In this document: piece after piece, positions 24,135 to 25,466 of the stretch
How positions within the stretch are numbered: the stretch's first letter is position 1
How the letters are laid out: the number at the start of each line of letters is the position of its first letter
DNA from: Desulfarculales bacterium UBA702
GTDB lineage: Bacteria > Desulfobacterota > Syntrophobacteria > Syntrophobacterales > Syntrophobacteraceae
Length of the DNA stretch: 25,466 bases
NCBI GenBank assembly: GCA_002298165.1
Contig: DBMI01000033.1
Coordinates: 1-25,466 of the forward strand
Reading direction: 5' to 3'
Translations under genes and position numbers: made by a program
The notes under the pieces: generated by a model
Databases searched by the model: none
Seen by the model: the letters and a program-made list of their open reading frames with translations, nothing else
What the model was told of the DNA's origin: nothing

Positions 24135-24397
24135 GCGGAGCAATGGGGTTTTGGTTTGGGTTGAGTCTCGAGAGTAGTAATACTCGCGAACTCCCTTTGC
24201 GGAGCGAAGCCCAACAATCCCGGCGCTGAATTTTTTGCGTTTCGCTTTTTTCAAGGCCATCCGCGCCTATTCTCCCTTCACCACACTTAGGCCGCTCTTC
24301 CACGAGCGGTTATACTCAATCCTTGCGTTATCACCGGCATTCCCCATGTAAACGAGCGCTCCTTGCTTTCCATGGTGTCTTTACATCCATTCATTAA
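24135..24397. other. Noncoding region between the regulator gene and the output promoter
   Basis: No gene is supported. It contains a near-perfect GAGTA/TACTC hairpin around 24158-24177, short T-runs near 24226-24250, and a 6-bp stem at 24292-24309. Minus-strand frames here are shared with repeat sequence and look spurious. Confidence 0.5.
24292..24309 (+). terminator. Weak terminator-like hairpin after the kinase-regulator operon
   Basis: CCGCTC (24292-24297) and GAGCGG (24304-24309) pair perfectly around a 6-nt loop and are followed by TTATAC, which is not a real U-run. It could contribute to ending the upstream operon. Confidence 0.3.
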
Positions 24398-24415
24398 TGT
24401 AGGTCAATGCCTACA
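24398..24415. promoter_or_regulatory. Palindromic operator, site 3 (TGTA-N10-TACA)
   Basis: TGTAGGTCAATGCCTACA is a perfect 6-6-6 dyad matching the pair at 20212-20252. Its centre is about 74 nt upstream of the -12 element of the sigma-54 promoter, a suitable enhancer position. A partly matching TGTC-N10-TTCA lies 22 bp upstream at 24376-24393. Confidence 0.65.
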
Positions 24416-24465
24416 CATCCTGCTTTTCCGAATCCTCGAATCCTGAGCCTGCAACGATTCTCTCC

Positions 24466-24482
24466 TTGGCACAGCCGTTGCA
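24466..24482 (+). promoter_or_regulatory. Sigma-54 promoter of the microprotein operon
   Basis: TTGGCACAGCCGTTGCA is an almost exact sigma-54 consensus (TTGGCAC-N5-TTGCA). GG (24468-24469) and GC (24480-24481) are ten bases apart. Transcription would start near 24493, 80 nt before the first gene. A 20-bp near-palindrome (24478-24497) overlaps the -12 and start site. Confidence 0.88.
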
Positions 24483-24572
24483 ACCATATGGTCGCAAGGC
24501 AATCGAACTGGATTAGCTCCAGAGTCCTTTAAGGGGCAATCCGCAGCATGGAGATCAAGAGGGGAAAGACCA

Positions 24573-24674
24573 ATGACCAAAGAATTGATTAATCCATTCT
24601 TGTATCTCTGCGTAACCGTATACCTCATTTACGTTTTGATTGAGGGGTGGAGCAGGCTGCCTTCTCCGTTCTGA
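24573..24674 (+). CDS. 33-aa single-span membrane microprotein
   Basis: Translation gives MTKELINPFLYLCVTVYLIY followed by VLIEGWSRLPSPF and a stop. Residues about 8-23 form one membrane-spanning segment; Trp26 and Arg28 mark the far interface. The Shine-Dalgarno AGAGGGG ends 8 nt before the ATG. It is the first gene after the sigma-54 promoter and ends 54 nt before the ATG of the response-regulator gene, so it is expected to be the first product of that operon. I recognise no family. Similar microproteins often bind larger membrane proteins such as kinases or transporters, but no partner can be named here. Confidence 0.65.
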   Translation: MTKELINPFLYLCVTVYLIYVLIEGWSRLPSPF

Positions 24675-24728
24675 AACCGGACGAAAATGAACGATTCGGC
24701 GGGCAATCCGCGGGAAAGGATTTCTGTC

Positions 24729-25118
24729 ATGTCCCGAGTCCTGTTAGTTGATGACGATGATGAGCTGATCTTTTTGATCGGCGAATACCTGGAAGCGTGC
24801 GGGTTTGATTGCGACAATGCGCACAGCGTTGCCCAGGCCCGGCATTGTCTGAAAAATTCAGGATATGACCTGGTTGTTTCCGACCTGCACATGCCAGGCG
24901 AATCAGGGCTGGATCTATTCCGATTTGTGGCGTCCAGGTATCCGGAAACCGGCTTTGTGCTGATGACAGGATGCCTCGATTCACGGATAAAGCGGGAAGC
25001 CTTCAAGATGGGAATCTCGTGCTATATGGAAAAACCCTTTCAGCTCAGTGAACTGGCCAAAATAATCAGGGGTTGTGCTTTGGATGGAAGCTGTACGGCA
25101 ATGCCTGCAAGTGCCTAG
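24729..25118 (+). CDS. Single-domain response regulator (129 aa)
   Basis: The protein is one receiver domain with no output domain: VLLVDDDDE acidic pocket, phospho-acceptor Asp in VVSDLHMPG, MTG and EKPF switch residues are all present. It may act as a phosphate sink, a relay, or a protein-binding regulator such as CheY-type proteins. ATG 24729 is preferred because GGGAAAGGA ends 8 nt before it and the product begins MSRVLLVDDD; the in-frame ATG at 24687 adds 14 residues without a ribosome site. No kinase gene is adjacent except the GlrK-like kinase 2.6 kb upstream. Confidence 0.88.
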   Translation: MSRVLLVDDDDELIFLIGEYLEACGFDCDNAHSVAQARHCLKNSGYDLVVSDLHMPGESGLDLFRFVASRYPETGFVLMTGCLDSRIKREAFKMGISCYMEKPFQLSELAKIIRGCALDGSCTAMPASA

Positions 25119-25198
25119 GCCGCAAGCAGCATGTTCGCAGGGCAGGCTTGCCGGCCCGCCGATCATAAGCAGCGGCAAAATCGAAGGAGAGGGATAGC

Positions 25199-25429
25199 AT
25201 GAGGAAGTTCCTCAAGGGAGTGGTTGCAGTCATACTGATGGCCGGAATTTTCGGATGCGCCGGCATGAGCCCCCGCGAACAGCGGGTCTTGAGTGGAGGT
25301 GCGCTGGGTACTGCTGCCGGGGCAGGCGCCGCGGCGATAATAGGCGCGCCAATCATCGTCGGCGTTACCGCGGGCGCGGCGGCCGGGGCCGTCGGAGGCC
25401 TGGTAGTTGACGAGATGCATAAAAGGTAG
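25199..25429 (+). CDS. Glycine-zipper lipoprotein (76 aa)
   Basis: A lipoprotein signal (MRKFLKGVVAVILMAGIFGC, Cys20) is followed by a short polar stretch and two Gly/Ala-rich segments (LGTAAGAGAAAIIGAPI and AGAAAGAVGGLVVDE) typical of glycine-zipper envelope proteins such as the OsmB or 17-kDa antigen types. It is likely in the outer membrane and may affect envelope stability or permeability. AAGGAG lies about 10 nt before the ATG. It follows the response regulator by 80 nt and is the last gene visible. Confidence 0.85.
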   Translation: MRKFLKGVVAVILMAGIFGCAGMSPREQRVLSGGALGTAAGAGAAAIIGAPIIVGVTAGAAAGAVGGLVVDEMHKR

Positions 25430-25466
25430 CCGCGGCATAGCGACTCCAGCTCAAGTGGCCAAGGCT

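Noticed and set aside
1..25466. tRNA, rRNA, CRISPR arrays or a complete insertion sequence
   Set aside because: I saw no cloverleaf, no spacer-repeat array and no transposase gene in any noncoding stretch.

Overview
The window reads as chromosomal DNA of a motile, Gram-negative (diderm) bacterium. It carries a flagellar operon, several lipoproteins and several sigma-54 dependent regulators. The flagellar gene order with a MotE-like gene, the sigma-54 control and the GlrK/QseG/GlrR-type locus fit the Desulfobacterota (Syntrophobacter-like deltaproteobacteria). That placement is inference from gene content, not a database match.

Layout: 1-583 is repeat-bearing noncoding DNA. 584-2308 holds a zinc-ribbon rhomboid protease and a PhnX-family HAD protein that lacks the Schiff-base lysine. 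2309-2565 is a convergent, repeat-rich spacer. On the minus strand, 2566-4255 carries a small charged protein, a membrane-anchored rhodanese and a YggS-type PLP protein. 4440-4613 is a short DUF1328 membrane protein with its own promoter and terminator.

4806-16034 is the flagellar block. A sigma-54 promoter precedes a secreted TPR protein and an NtrC-family activator with a degenerate receiver. A second sigma-54 promoter at 9030-9045 drives flgB-flgC-fliE-fliF-fliG-fliH-fliI-fliJ-motE, with overlapping or nearly abutting genes. A LysM/Amidase_2 lipoprotein follows. 17541-20128 is a metabolic pair: acetoacetyl-CoA synthetase and an isochorismatase-family hydrolase.

20212-25429 is the most interesting part. 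A histidine kinase, a lipoprotein and an NtrC-family regulator reproduce the enterobacterial GlrK(QseE)-QseG-GlrR(QseF) locus. An 18-bp palindrome (TGTAGG-N6-CCTACA type, i.e. TGTA-N10-TACA) occurs as a tandem pair before the kinase gene. It recurs before a near-perfect sigma-54 promoter directly downstream of the regulator gene. That promoter heads a small operon: an easily missed 33-aa membrane microprotein, a single-domain response regulator and a glycine-zipper lipoprotein. The simplest reading is an autoregulated envelope-sensing circuit with its output operon next door. Enteric GlrR is known to use TGTC-N10-GACA sites and to drive the glmY sRNA next to glrK. Here the noncoding region before the kinase also has a strong hairpin and sigma-54-like elements.
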